Shown one piece after another: positions 25,622 to 34,681 of a stretch of 64,000 bases of DNA (positions are counted from its first letter, which is position 1; every line of letters starts with the position of its first letter). The stretch covers positions 35,865 through 99,864 of the forward strand of contig DGSP01000033.1 in the NCBI GenBank assembly GCA_002393555.1, read 5' to 3'. The translations under genes were made by a program, and so were the position numbers. The notes under the pieces are model-generated. The model did no database searches. It saw only the letters and a program-made list of their open reading frames with translations, and had not been told where the DNA came from. Origin of the DNA: Prevotellaceae bacterium UBA4359 (GTDB lineage Bacteria; Bacteroidota; Bacteroidia; Bacteroidales; Bacteroidaceae).

Positions 25622-27997
25622 ATGAATAAGATTGTTAAGAAAGAGCAGTTCAGCGAGAAAGTGTTCAAACTGGTGGTTGAGGCTCCGCTCATCGCCAAGT
25701 CTCGCAAGGCTGGCCATTTCGTCATCGTCCGTGTGGGCGAGAAGGGCGAACGTATGCCACTCACCATCGCAGATTCTGATGTTGAGGCAGGCACCATCAC
25801 ACTTGTCGTGCAGAAGGTGGGCTACTCATCCACCAAATTGTGCAATCTGAACGAAGGCGACTACATCACCGACGTGGTGGGTCCGCTGGGTCAGGCCACC
25901 CACATCGAGAAGTTTGGCACGGTGGTTTGCGCTGGCGGCGGTGTGGGCGTGGCTCCCATGCTGCCCATCATCAAAGCACTGAAGGCCGCAGGCAACAAGG
26001 TTGTCTCCGTGTTGGCCGGTCGCACAAAGGAACTCATCATTCTGGAAGACGAGGTGCGCAAGCACTCCGACGAGGTCATCATCATGACAGACGATGGCTC
26101 CTACGGCCAGAAGGGTGTGGTGACTGTCGGCATTGAGCAGGTCATCCAGCGCGAGAAAGTCGATAAGTGCTTCGCCATCGGCCCTGCCATCATGATGAAG
26201 TTCTGCTGCCTCTTGACAAAGAAATATAACGTGCCGACCGACGTGTCGCTCAACACAATCATGGTGGATGGAACGGGCATGTGTGGTGCCTGCCGCATCA
26301 CGGTGGGAGGCAAGACCCGTTTCGTCTGTGTAGATGGTCCTGAGTTTGACGGCCACGAAGTGGATTTCGACGAGATGTTCAAGCGCATGGGTGCCTTCAA
26401 GCCCATCGAGATTGAGGAGATGAAGAAACTGGAGGAACACGTGAACAGCACAACAGGTTCTGTATGCTGCGACTCTGTTGCAGCAAAGAAGACTGAAACA
26501 GCCGCCGATGCCACTGGCATGACAACAGACACTCCCCTCTCCGAACTAACCAACCGCAACGCCGCATGGCGTAAGGAATTGGCTGCCAACATGAAACCCA
26601 AGGAGCGCGGCGAGATTGAGCGTTGCGTGATGGCTGAACTTGACCCTGTCTATCGTGCCACCACCCGCACCGAAGAAGTGAACATCGGCCTGACAAAGGA
26701 GCAGGCTCTCACAGAAGCCAAGCGTTGCCTCGACTGCGCCAAGCCTTCGTGCATGGAGGGCTGTCCTGTCAACATCAACATACCCTCGTTCGTGAAGAAC
26801 ATCGAACGTGGCCAGTTCCTGGAGGCAGCCAAAGTGCTCAAGGCCACCTCGGCCCTGCCTGCCGTGTGCGGTCGCGTGTGTCCGCAGGAAAAACAATGTG
26901 AGAGCAAGTGTATCAAACTGAAGATGAACCAAAAGCCCGTTGCCATCGGCTATCTGGAGCGTTTCGCTGCCGACTTCGAACGCGAGTCGGGCAAGATGGC
27001 CCTGCCTGAATGTGCGCCAAAGAATGGCAAGAAAGTGGCCATTGTCGGTTCGGGTCCTGCAGGTCTCTCATGTGCAGGCGATTTGGCCAAGGCTGGCTAT
27101 GACGTGACGGTGTTCGAGGCACTGCACGAGATTGGCGGTGTGCTGAAGTATGGCATCCCCGAGTTCCGTCTGCCCAACGCCATCGTCGATGTCGAAATCG
27201 ACAACTTGCGCAAGATAGGCGTGAACTTCGTGAAGGACTGCATCGTAGGCAAAACTATCACCATCCAGCAACTGGAAGACGAGGGCTACAAAGCCATCTT
27301 TGTGGCATCGGGTGCAGGTCTGCCCAACTTCATGAACATCCCCGGAGAAAACTCGGTAGGCGTGATGTCATCTAACGAGTATCTGACACGTGTGAACTTG
27401 ATGGATGCTTCGAACCCTGCTTCTGACACGCCTATCGTGAAAGCCAAGAGCGTGATGGTTGTGGGTGGCGGCAACACTGCCATGGACTCTTGCCGCACAG
27501 CCAAGCGACTGGGTGCTGAGCATGTGTTCATCGCCTATCGCCGCAGCGAGGCTGAGATGCCAGCACGTCTGGAAGAGGTGAAGCATGCCAAGGAAGAAGG
27601 TATCGAGTTCCTCACACTTCACAACCCAATTGAATATATTTCAGACGAAAAGGGCAATGTGACTCAAGTGAAACTCCAAGTGATGGAACTGGGCGAGCCG
27701 GATGCGTCTGGCCGTCGTTCTCCCATCCCCGTGGAGGGCAAGATTGAAACACGCGACATCGACCTCGCCATCGTGGCCGTCGGCGTAAGCCCCAACCCCA
27801 TCGTGCCGAAGTCGGTAGAAGGTCTCGAACTGGGCAGGAAGAACACCATTGCGGTGAACGACCAGATGCAGTCGAACATCCCGACCATCTTTGCTGGTGG
27901 CGACATCGTGCGCGGTGGTGCAACTGTCATTCTCGCTATGGGCGATGGTCGCAAGGCTGCTGCCAACATCGACGAGATGCTGAAAGCACAGGCCTGA
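25622..27997 (+). CDS. SudAB-like fused flavoprotein: FNR-type subunit plus GltD-like subunit
   Basis: The 791-residue protein fuses two normally separate subunits. Residues 1-280 form a ferredoxin-NADP reductase-like FAD/NAD(P) unit ending in a 2Fe-2S site (GMCGACRITVGG and a later cysteine in RFVCVDG). Residues 330-790 are like glutamate synthase small subunit: cysteine motif RCLDCAKPSCMEGCPVNI and CGRVCPQEKQCESKC for Fe-S clusters, then FAD-binding VAIVGSGPAGLSCAGDLAKA and NADPH-binding VVGGGNTAMD. Known relatives are Pyrococcus SudAB and the NfnAB transhydrogenase, so it likely moves electrons between NAD(P)H and ferredoxin or sulfur compounds. No large GltB subunit is nearby, which argues against glutamate synthase. 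Confidence 0.9.
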   Translation: MNKIVKKEQFSEKVFKLVVEAPLIAKSRKAGHFVIVRVGEKGERMPLTIADSDVEAGTITLVVQKVGYSSTKLCNLNEGDYITDVVGPLGQATHIEKFGTVVCAGGGVGVAPMLPIIKALKAAGNKVVSVLAGRTKELIILEDEVRKHSDEVIIMTDDGSYGQKGVVTVGIEQVIQREKVDKCFAIGPAIMMKFCCLLTKKYNVPTDVSLNTIMVDGTGMCGACRITVGGKTRFVCVDGPEFDGHEVDFDEMFKRMGAFKPIEIEEMKKLEEHVNSTTGSVCCDSVAAKKTETAADATGMTTDTPLSELTNRNAAWRKELAANMKPKERGEIERCVMAELDPVYRATTRTEEVNIGLTKEQALTEAKRCLDCAKPSCMEGCPVNINIPSFVKNIERGQFLEAAKVLKATSALPAVCGRVCPQEKQCESKCIKLKMNQKPVAIGYLERFAADFERESGKMALPECAPKNGKKVAIVGSGPAGLSCAGDLAKAGYDVTVFEALHEIGGVLKYGIPEFRLPNAIVDVEIDNLRKIGVNFVKDCIVGKTITIQQLEDEGYKAIFVASGAGLPNFMNIPGENSVGVMSSNEYLTRVNLMDASNPASDTPIVKAKSVMVVGGGNTAMDSCRTAKRLGAEHVFIAYRRSEAEMPARLEEVKHAKEEGIEFLTLHNPIEYISDEKGNVTQVKLQVMELGEPDASGRRSPIPVEGKIETRDIDLAIVAVGVSPNPIVPKSVEGLELGRKNTIAVNDQMQSNIPTIFAGGDIVRGGATVILAMGDGRKAAANIDEMLKAQA

Positions 27998-28090
27998 TGC
28001 GAGAGGCTCAAGTGGCTCACCAGAAAGGAGCCTGCTTGATGCTGAAAAGCAAAGGCTTGAAAATGATTGCAACTATACTTTAGACATACA

Positions 28091-28142
28091 CAATAAAAGG
28101 GGTGAACTGTTCGTTTATAAGAATGGTTCACCCCTTTTATTG
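28091..28142. terminator. Strong terminator hairpin after the SudAB-like gene
   Basis: A 17-bp perfect stem (CAATAAAAGGGGTGAAC, 28091-28107, against 28126-28142) with an 18-nt loop; A-rich left arm and T-rich right arm. Confidence 0.85.
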
Positions 28143-28179
28143 TGGGCAATCCAACATACGTTTCATACCCTTTCAATCT

Positions 28180-29622
28180 ATGATGAAAAAGCAAACATCC
28201 ACGATGATATGGGGAGTAATGATGGCATTACTCTCTCCTTTCCTGTTCCTTTCGTGTGTGGACGATGAGAAATTCACCACGTCATCTGGTGCCGTTCTCC
28301 AACTGGAACTGGACACGCTCCGTTTTGACACCATCTTCACGGGACTCACCTCCACAACCGAGCGTTTTGTCGTGCATAACCGCAACGACAAGGCTCTGCG
28401 CATCGCTGATGTATCGTTGAAATCGAGCGGACGCTCCGGGTTCATGATAAACGTGGACGGTCAAAGCGGCACATCGGTCAGCAATGTTGAAGTGCTGAAA
28501 AAAGACAGTGTCTTCGTGTTTGTGAAAGTGAATCTACCCAGAAATTCCTCGATGAAACCGACATTTGTGAGAGATACCATCATCTTCACACTCGAAAGCG
28601 GCATGCAGCAACAGGTGGTGCTGGAAGCCTCGGGACAGAATTTTAGGGAGTTACGTGCAGAAGTGCTGAAAAGCGACAGAATCATCAAGGCGGGTGAGTT
28701 GCCATACGTGATCTACGACAGCCTCGTTGTGGGCAAAGGGGTGACGCTGGAGATTGAGGCAGGCACCACACTCTATTTCCACAACGGTGCCAACCTGATT
28801 GTACACGGTGAACTGAAGGCCGAAGGAACCAGAGAAAAACATATCGTCTTCAGAGGCGACCGACTGGACAAGATGTTTGACTATCTGCCCTACGACCGCT
28901 TGGAAAATCAATGGGGCAGCATCTACCTGTCGAAAGACTGCACGGGATGCACCCTTGACTATGCCGACATTCATAGCGGGAACAATGGAATTTCCTGCGA
29001 TGGAATCGGCGGAAATCTCAAAATCACGAACTCTGTGATTCACAATGTGGCCGGTCACGGACTTTATCTAAAGGACACGAAAGCGACGGTGGCTAACACG
29101 CAGATTTCGAATGCAAAATACAACTGTGTGAGCATCTACGGAGGCACTTCTGACTTCTACCACTGCACACTGGCACAATTCTATCCATGGAATGCCGACC
29201 GAGGACATGCTCTCTTGGTGAGCAACTACCTCGACGACGAAGAACACCTGATAGAATCGGCCCATTTCTACAATTGCTTTGTCACCGGGTATGCCAATGA
29301 TGAAGTGTTTGGAGAGCCTGGAGACAAAACGCTCAATCTACATTTCAACAACTGCGTCCTGCTCACCGATGTGGCAGATAACACCTATTTCCACGATTGC
29401 ATCGGAGAGTCAAAAGATTCCGTCACCTATCAATCGACGAATTTCAAGACATTCGACACCCATGCCTACATCTACGATTTTCGGCTCGACACATTCAGCG
29501 TGGCACGGGGAAAGGGCTCTTCAACCTATGCAGAACTCTATCCTGCAGACATGGACGGAATCCTCCGTGGCAAGAAACCCGATGCTGGTTGCTTCCAATT
29601 TGTAGAGAAAAAGAAGGAATAA
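28180..29622 (+). CDS. Lipoprotein with right-handed parallel beta-helix
   Basis: The protein of about 480 residues starts at 28180 or 28183 (MMKKQTSTMIW); an open frame from 28102 begins inside the upstream terminator and is not credible. A lipoprotein signal ends at LFLSC. Residues 25-180 form a beta-sandwich-like region (LELDTLRFDTIFTGLTSTTE). From about 200 on are short repeated strands typical of a parallel beta-helix (LEIEAGTTLYFHNGANLIVH, LDYADIHSGNNGISCDG, LKITNSVIHNVAGHGLYLKD). Such proteins often bind or cleave polysaccharide, but no lyase active site is evident and there are no carbohydrate genes beside it. Probably surface exposed; function unknown. Confidence 0.82.
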   Translation: MMKKQTSTMIWGVMMALLSPFLFLSCVDDEKFTTSSGAVLQLELDTLRFDTIFTGLTSTTERFVVHNRNDKALRIADVSLKSSGRSGFMINVDGQSGTSVSNVEVLKKDSVFVFVKVNLPRNSSMKPTFVRDTIIFTLESGMQQQVVLEASGQNFRELRAEVLKSDRIIKAGELPYVIYDSLVVGKGVTLEIEAGTTLYFHNGANLIVHGELKAEGTREKHIVFRGDRLDKMFDYLPYDRLENQWGSIYLSKDCTGCTLDYADIHSGNNGISCDGIGGNLKITNSVIHNVAGHGLYLKDTKATVANTQISNAKYNCVSIYGGTSDFYHCTLAQFYPWNADRGHALLVSNYLDDEEHLIESAHFYNCFVTGYANDEVFGEPGDKTLNLHFNNCVLLTDVADNTYFHDCIGESKDSVTYQSTNFKTFDTHAYIYDFRLDTFSVARGKGSSTYAELYPADMDGILRGKKPDAGCFQFVEKKKE

Positions 29623-29670
29623 GACTTGATTCCACTATCTCACTACTTCTTCAGGAAACATTACCCCTAA

Positions 29671-29739
29671 ATCGACATCGGGGACATCGATTGATCGACA
29701 TCGGGGACATCGGTCAACCGATGTCCCCGATGTCGGTTT
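29671..29739. repeat. 23-bp-periodic array, family C (two direct units, one inverted)
   Basis: Units start at 29671 (ATCGACATCGGGGACATCGA), 29694 (ATCGACATCGGGGACATCGG) and 29717 (ACCGATGTCCCCGATGTCGG, inverted). Units 2 and 3 form an 18-bp perfect stem (29696-29713 with 29718-29735) with loop TCAA, followed by TTTT, so it may also terminate the beta-helix gene. Outer TACCCC/GGGGTA sequences extend the symmetry. Confidence 0.8.
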
Positions 29740-29761
29740 TGGGGTACGAAATCGCATAATA

Positions 29762-29795
29762 CAAAAAAGTGGATACCCCTATTCGGAGTATCCAC
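29762..29795 (-). terminator. Probable terminator of dnaB
   Basis: GTGGATAC (29769-29776) pairs with GTATCCAC (29788-29795); on the minus strand the stem is followed by TTTTTTG. It lies about 240 nt past the dnaB stop. Confidence 0.65.
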
Positions 29796-29919
29796 GCCTT
29801 CTAATTGATAAAGTGAGAAAAATGTTTTCATTCAATTCACGGATACGATGCTCACGCAGCCATTTCGTGACGAATGTATGCCTTGGGTTCTCGCGAATGT
29901 AGGCATAATCATCTGAAAA
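29779..29919 (-). pseudogene. Possible gene remnant downstream of dnaB
   Basis: Between two stops the minus strand encodes 46 residues including YIRENPRHTFVTKWLREHRI. The composition looks protein-like, but there is no ATG and it ends inside the dnaB terminator. It may be a decayed gene tail or chance; no family recognised. Confidence 0.15.
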
Positions 29920-30036
29920 TTATAGTGTCTCTTTTTTCATTCAATTCTTATATATATTTTCGTGTCGGTATAGAAGTTCTTGCATTATCGTTTCTTTCTC
30001 CCGTCGCCCTCTCCCATCCTTCTCCCATTTCGCATG

Positions 30037-31584
30037 TTAGAAAGGAGTCACATTCGGTGCCATCGTGCTGTCGAGGCTTCCGAACGGGTCATCATCTTCT
30101 GTGTTCAACTTAGACGGTATAGGCTTGATTGTGCCGTCATCGTCAGGTAACGGCGGCATGTTGTCGTCAATGTTCAGGAATCGCGCAAACTCGCTTCGGA
30201 AGCGGAGACGCACATCGCCTACAGCACCGTTTCGATGCTTGGCTATGATAATTTCCGCCATGCCCTTGGTGTCGTTGCCATGAGCATCTTTGTATATCTT
30301 ATAATACTCGGGACGGTGGATGAAGCAAACCATATCGGCATCTTGCTCAATGGCACCCGATTCACGCAGGTCGCTCAACTGTGGACGCTTGCTGTCGGGA
30401 CTCTCTGGATTGCTGCTGGTGCGTTGCTCCACAGAGCGGTTAAGTTGTGAAAGTGCAATGATGGGGATGTTCAGTTCCTTTGCCAATCCCTTCAAGGAAC
30501 GAGAAATGGTGGACACCTCCTCTTGACGCGAACCATAAGACATACCCGAGGCATTCATCAGTTGGAGGTAGTCGATAATAATCATTTTCACCCCATAATC
30601 TCGCACCAGTCGCCGTGCTTTTGTACGAAGTTCAAAGACCGAAAGCGATGGTGTGTCATCCACATAGAGAGGTGCACCGAAAAGTTCGCGCATCTTGAGG
30701 TCAAGTTGCTGCCACTCATAGTTGGCTAATTGTCCACTCTTAATTTTTTCGCCTGATATTTCGCAGACATTCACCAGCAGGCGGTTCACCAACTGCACAT
30801 TTGACATTTCGAGTGAGAACATAGCCAACGGTATCTGACGATCAACAGCCATGTTGCGAGCCATAGAGAGCACAAACGCTGTCTTACCCATTGCAGGACG
30901 TGCAGCAATGATGATGAGGTCGGAATTTTGCCATCCCGAAGTCATCGCATCCAGTTTGTCGAAACCTGATGGAAGTCCTGAAAGACCATCGGTTCTGGCT
31001 GCCGCTTTTCTCAGCAGTTCGTATGCCTCATTGATGACAGGGTCAATCTGCGTGAAATCTTTCTTCAGGTTAGACTTAGAAAGTTCAAACAACTGCCCCT
31101 CAGCCTTCTGCATCAATTCTTGTATGTCTTGTCCCTCGTCGAAAGCAAGTTTCTGAATTTCACTGGTGTAGGAAATCAAATCGCGCGCCAGTGCTTTCTG
31201 GGCTACTATTCGCGCGTGATATTCAAGGTGTGCCGCTGAGAGCATTGAGCGAGACAATTCAGCAATGTATGCTGCCCCACCCGCATTCTCCAACTCTCCA
31301 TTCTTCTGCAACTGCTCAACAACCGTGAGCATATCAATGGGAGAATTGGCTGCAGCCAGCGACTGGATAGCCTGAAAGATGACTTGATGCTTTGACTCAT
31401 AGAATGACTGAGGCTTCAGAAAGTCAGACACAGTCGCAAATGCGTCTTGCTCAATGATGCAAGCGCCAATCACCGCCTTCTCAAGTTCTACTGCTTGAGG
31501 TTGCAACCTACCCAACTGTACCAGTGACTCTTGTTCACTGCTACGACTCAGTCTTCTCCGCGTTGTTCCTTTCTGTTCAGGCAT
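30037..31584 (-). CDS. dnaB: Replicative DNA helicase DnaB
   Basis: The 515-residue protein has the DnaB N-terminal helical domain (about 25-125), a linker, and a RecA-like motor with Walker A ARPAMGKTAFVLSM (about 228-241), Walker B KMIIIDYLQLM and the DnaB signature around LSQLNRSVEQR and KRPQLSDLRESGAIEQDADM. It unwinds DNA at the fork as a hexamer. A disordered acidic tail follows the domain. No intein is present at the usual Walker A site. Its −7 box is at 31643-31650, 58 bp upstream of the ATG. It is a single-gene unit diverging from nqrA. Confidence 0.97.
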   Translation of the reverse strand: MPEQKGTTRRRLSRSSEQESLVQLGRLQPQAVELEKAVIGACIIEQDAFATVSDFLKPQSFYESKHQVIFQAIQSLAAANSPIDMLTVVEQLQKNGELENAGGAAYIAELSRSMLSAAHLEYHARIVAQKALARDLISYTSEIQKLAFDEGQDIQELMQKAEGQLFELSKSNLKKDFTQIDPVINEAYELLRKAAARTDGLSGLPSGFDKLDAMTSGWQNSDLIIIAARPAMGKTAFVLSMARNMAVDRQIPLAMFSLEMSNVQLVNRLLVNVCEISGEKIKSGQLANYEWQQLDLKMRELFGAPLYVDDTPSLSVFELRTKARRLVRDYGVKMIIIDYLQLMNASGMSYGSRQEEVSTISRSLKGLAKELNIPIIALSQLNRSVEQRTSSNPESPDSKRPQLSDLRESGAIEQDADMVCFIHRPEYYKIYKDAHGNDTKGMAEIIIAKHRNGAVGDVRLRFRSEFARFLNIDDNMPPLPDDDGTIKPIPSKLNTEDDDPFGSLDSTMAPNVTPF

Positions 31585-31642
31585 TTTTTCAGGTTTTGAT
31601 TAAAAGGTGTCAATGACTACTCCTTTTTCACTTTATCGGTTG

Positions 31643-31650
31643 CAAATTTA
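31643..31650 (-). promoter_or_regulatory. Predicted −7 box of dnaB
   Basis: CAAATTTA on the plus strand equals TAAATTTG on the minus strand, an exact TAnnTTTG match. Confidence 0.55.
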
Positions 31651-31991
31651 GAGATTCCGCATGAATCAAACAAATAATCATCAAAAAAAATTATCAACAA
31701 GAAAGTGCTTAAACTGTTGATAACTTTGCAAATAACTGTTGACAATTACAGTAATAGGTCGATTTCATCGGGAGACTTTCTCTTTTTTCTTTCTCAAAAG
31801 AAACTCCTAAAAAAATTTATCTGTGATGACAGGAAAAAGGTATTTTCAACAAACAAAAGAGTGTTTTCTTCATTTGGATTGTCACTAAAAAGCATGAATA
31901 GAGAAGAACGTGAATATCTGCCTTTCCAAAGAATTTAAGCCGTTTTAATTAAAAAGTGGGAAGATTTTTTCGGCAATAAATTAAAATGTAG

Positions 31992-31999
31992 TAACTTTG
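31992..31999 (+). promoter_or_regulatory. Predicted −7 box of the nqr operon
   Basis: TAACTTTG, exact match, giving an unusually long 5' leader of about 135 nt before nqrA. Confidence 0.55.
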
Positions 32000-32140
32000 T
32001 AGCGTTTTTCGGATGCCTTGTCATCAAACGCCCATTTTTACAGCCTTTATGACCCGAAAAATGACGGTAGTTATTGTCGTAAAGAGCATTCATTCATGGT
32101 ACTAAGAGATAAAATCAATCACAGTTAATATTAACAAATT

Positions 32141-33484
32141 ATGGCGAATGTAATTAAGCTAAAAAAAGGCCTTGACATCAACCTGAAAGGTAAGGCCGCA
32201 GCGAAGGTTTCAGCAGCCAATGCATCGAAAGTCTATGGACTTGTGCCTGATGCATTTTGGGGAATGAAACCGAAGGTTGTGGTGAAAGAAGGAGATGAAG
32301 TGAAGGCTGGCGATGCATTGTTTGTCAACAAGTTGCATCCCGAGATGAAGTTCGTTTCTCCCATAGCAGGCAAGGTCATCCTTGTCGAGAGAGGCGACCG
32401 TCGCAAAGTTTTAAGCGTTCAGGTCGAAGCCGCTGCCCAACAGCAGTATGTTGACTTCGGCAAGAAGCAGGTTGATTCGCTCAATGCAGATCAGGTGAAG
32501 GCAGCCCTCCTCGAAAGTGGACTTTTCGGCTACTTCATTCAGCGTCCTTATGCAATCGTGGCTAACCCCGACGACACGCCTAAGGCGATTTTCATTTCTG
32601 CATTCAGCGACATGCCGCTGGCTGCCGACACCAACGTTACGCTGAAAGGTCAAGAGGCTGACTTCCAGACGGGCATTGACGCACTGGCTAAACTGGCTAA
32701 GGTCTATGTGGGCGTAAAGACCGATTCCATCGTGAAAAACGTGAAGAACGCAACCGTCACAGAGTTTAAGGGCAAGTGCCCGGCTGGCAACGTGGGTGTA
32801 CAAATCAACCACATCGCTCCCATCAACAAGGGCGAGGTTGTTTGGACGATTGGTGCCGAGGAAGTCGTTTTCATCGGACGACTTTTCAACAAAGGCATCG
32901 TTGACCTGACTCGCACCATCGCTGTAGCAGGCTCTGAAATCAAGGAGCCGCAGTACAAGACGGTGCTGGTGGGTGCTAAGATTGGTGACATCGTGGCCGG
33001 CGAAGTGAAAACTGACACAAAGGTTCGTCTCATTGATGGCAACCCTCTCACGGGCATGAAAACCAGCGAAGACGCATTTCTTTTTGCCCATTCCACCGAG
33101 GTTACTGCCATTCCAGAGGGTGACGATGCCGACGAATTATTCGGCTGGATTGCCCCCCGCTTCAAAAACTTCTCAGTCAGCCGCTCCTACTTCTCATGGC
33201 TTCAGCCTAAAAGTAAGGAGTATGTGCTTGATGCACGTGTGAAGGGCGGTCATCGCCACATGATTTTCAGTGGTGAATACGACTCAGTCTTCCCTATGGA
33301 CATCTATCCAGAGCAACTGGTGAAAGCCATCATTGCCGGCGACATCGACCGCATGGAGGCTCTGGGCATCTACGAGGTGGCTCCAGAAGACTTTGCCGTG
33401 GCAGAGTTTGTGGATAGTTCGAAAGTTGAACTTCAGCGCATCGTTCGGGAGGGTCTCGACATGCTGCGCAAAGAAAACGAATAA
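32141..33484 (+). CDS. nqrA: Na+-translocating NADH:quinone reductase subunit A
   Basis: The 447-residue protein matches NqrA in length and in its opening (IKLKKGLDINLKGKA, then a lipoyl-like hairpin domain VVVKEGDEVKAGDALF near 50). NqrA is the soluble cytoplasmic subunit implicated in quinone binding. It is first in a complete nqrABCDEF operon, with nqrB only 6 bp downstream. Na+-NQR couples NADH oxidation by menaquinone to Na+ export. Confidence 0.96.
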   Translation: MANVIKLKKGLDINLKGKAAAKVSAANASKVYGLVPDAFWGMKPKVVVKEGDEVKAGDALFVNKLHPEMKFVSPIAGKVILVERGDRRKVLSVQVEAAAQQQYVDFGKKQVDSLNADQVKAALLESGLFGYFIQRPYAIVANPDDTPKAIFISAFSDMPLAADTNVTLKGQEADFQTGIDALAKLAKVYVGVKTDSIVKNVKNATVTEFKGKCPAGNVGVQINHIAPINKGEVVWTIGAEEVVFIGRLFNKGIVDLTRTIAVAGSEIKEPQYKTVLVGAKIGDIVAGEVKTDTKVRLIDGNPLTGMKTSEDAFLFAHSTEVTAIPEGDDADELFGWIAPRFKNFSVSRSYFSWLQPKSKEYVLDARVKGGHRHMIFSGEYDSVFPMDIYPEQLVKAIIAGDIDRMEALGIYEVAPEDFAVAEFVDSSKVELQRIVREGLDMLRKENE

Positions 33485-33490
33485 GCAATT

Positions 33491-34666
33491 ATGGGACTTA
33501 AGAAAATTCTTGACAAATGGAAGCCTACCTTCTCAGAAGGAGGTAAGCTCAGCGCTTTCGGCTCTCTCTACGACGCAGCAGAAACCTTTTTCTTTGTGCC
33601 AAACGAGACCGCCAAAGTGCGTGGCGCCCAGATTCACGACGCCATCGACTCGAAGCGTTCCATCTTCTTTGTAGTGATTGCCCTGATTCCTGCTATACTC
33701 TTCGGAATGTATAACATTGGTCTTCAGCACTCTATCTACACAGGTTCCTGCACTGCCGACGCTTGTCCTTGCGCCGACATCTGGGGCAACTTCCTGTATG
33801 GCCTTGGCGTCATTCTGCCCAAGATTGTGGTCAGTTATGCTGTAGGTCTTGGCATCGAAGTGGCTATCGCTCAATGGAAGAAAGAAGAAGTTCACGAGGG
33901 TTTCTTCGTGACAGGTATCCTCATTCCTCTCATCGTTCCTGTCAACTGCCCGCTGTGGATTCTTGCCCTTGCAACGGCATTTGCTGTCATCTTTGCCAAG
34001 GAAGTGTTTGGTGGTACGGGCATGAACATCTTCAACCCCGCCCTTGTCACTCGCGCCTTCCTGTTCTTCGCCTATCCATCGATGATGTCGGGCGATAAAG
34101 TGTGGGTAAATGGCAACTACATCGACTGCATCAACGGTGCTCCTGCTGTAGATGCTGTATCGGCTGCCACTCCACTCGGTCAGTTGGCTGCAGGTGAGCC
34201 AGTCACCGCTTCTCCAATGGATACAATCATCGGCACAATCCCCGGCTCCATCGGCGAAACGTCAGTTATTGCCATCCTGATTGGTGCTGTCATCCTCGTA
34301 TGGGCAAACATCGCCAGTTGGAAAATCATGCTTTCCACCTTTGTCGGTGGCGCACTGATGGCTTACTTCCTCCGCTACGACGGCGCACAGAACTTTGAGT
34401 GGTGGGAGCAACTCACCGTGGGTGGTTTCTGCTTCGGAGCCGTGTTCATGGCAACCGACCCTGTAACCAGCCCTCGCACAGAAGGCGGCAAGTGGATTTT
34501 CGGTTTCCTCATCGGCGCAATGGCCATCATCATCCGTGTGCTCAACCCTGGTTATCCTGAGGGTATGATGCTCGCCATCCTGTTGATGAACGTGTTTGCT
34601 CCGCTGATTGACTATTTCTTCGTTCAGGCTAATATCAACAAGCGCGCCAAACGTGCTAAAAAGTAA
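33491..34666 (+). CDS. nqrB: Na+-translocating NADH:quinone reductase subunit B
   Basis: A 391-residue integral membrane subunit with about ten helices. The site for covalently bound FMN is probably the threonine in VDAVSAATPLGQL; the family motif is S-G-A-T with small variation, here S-A-A-T. GTGMNIFNPALVTRAF is a strongly conserved NqrB/RnfD motif. NqrB forms much of the Na+ path. The first 50 residues are a soluble extension, normal for NqrB but absent from RnfD, which supports Nqr rather than Rnf. Confidence 0.96.
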   Translation: MGLKKILDKWKPTFSEGGKLSAFGSLYDAAETFFFVPNETAKVRGAQIHDAIDSKRSIFFVVIALIPAILFGMYNIGLQHSIYTGSCTADACPCADIWGNFLYGLGVILPKIVVSYAVGLGIEVAIAQWKKEEVHEGFFVTGILIPLIVPVNCPLWILALATAFAVIFAKEVFGGTGMNIFNPALVTRAFLFFAYPSMMSGDKVWVNGNYIDCINGAPAVDAVSAATPLGQLAAGEPVTASPMDTIIGTIPGSIGETSVIAILIGAVILVWANIASWKIMLSTFVGGALMAYFLRYDGAQNFEWWEQLTVGGFCFGAVFMATDPVTSPRTEGGKWIFGFLIGAMAIIIRVLNPGYPEGMMLAILLMNVFAPLIDYFFVQANINKRAKRAKK

Positions 34667-34677
34667 AGGAGGACAAA
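34665..34677 (+). promoter_or_regulatory. Strong Shine-Dalgarno site before nqrC
   Basis: AAAGGAGGACAAA, with GGAGG 9 nt before the nqrC ATG. Such a match is rare in this window, where most starts have only A-rich sequence. It overlaps the nqrB stop. Confidence 0.7.
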
Positions 34678-34681
34678 AGAC

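Larger units (their letters stand above)
29623..30036. other. Convergent intergenic region between beta-helix gene and dnaB
   Basis: Contains the family C array, the dnaB terminator and the possible remnant. The stretch 29925-30036 is T/C-rich on the plus strand and I see nothing else in it. Confidence 0.5.
31585..32140. other. AT-rich divergent region between dnaB and nqrA with DnaA-box-like sites
   Basis: No gene is credible (a 77-codon frame at 31705 looks random). TTATCAACA (31691-31699) and its inverse TGTTGATAA (31715-31723) differ from the DnaA box by one base. A TAACTTTG box at 31721-31728 and the nqrA promoter at 31992-31999 follow. The nqr leader of about 135 nt shows no recognised riboswitch. 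Confidence 0.45.

Noticed and set aside
25622..27997. Glutamate synthase
   Set aside because: The GltD-like half is present but the large GltB subunit is absent nearby; the fused FNR-type half fits SudAB/NfnAB-like proteins better.
28102..28179. Longer N-terminus for the beta-helix lipoprotein
   Set aside because: It would begin inside a strong terminator stem and place the lipoprotein signal in mid-protein.
31705..31938. 77-codon frame in the dnaB-nqrA spacer
   Set aside because: AT-rich random-looking sequence with no homology-like motifs.
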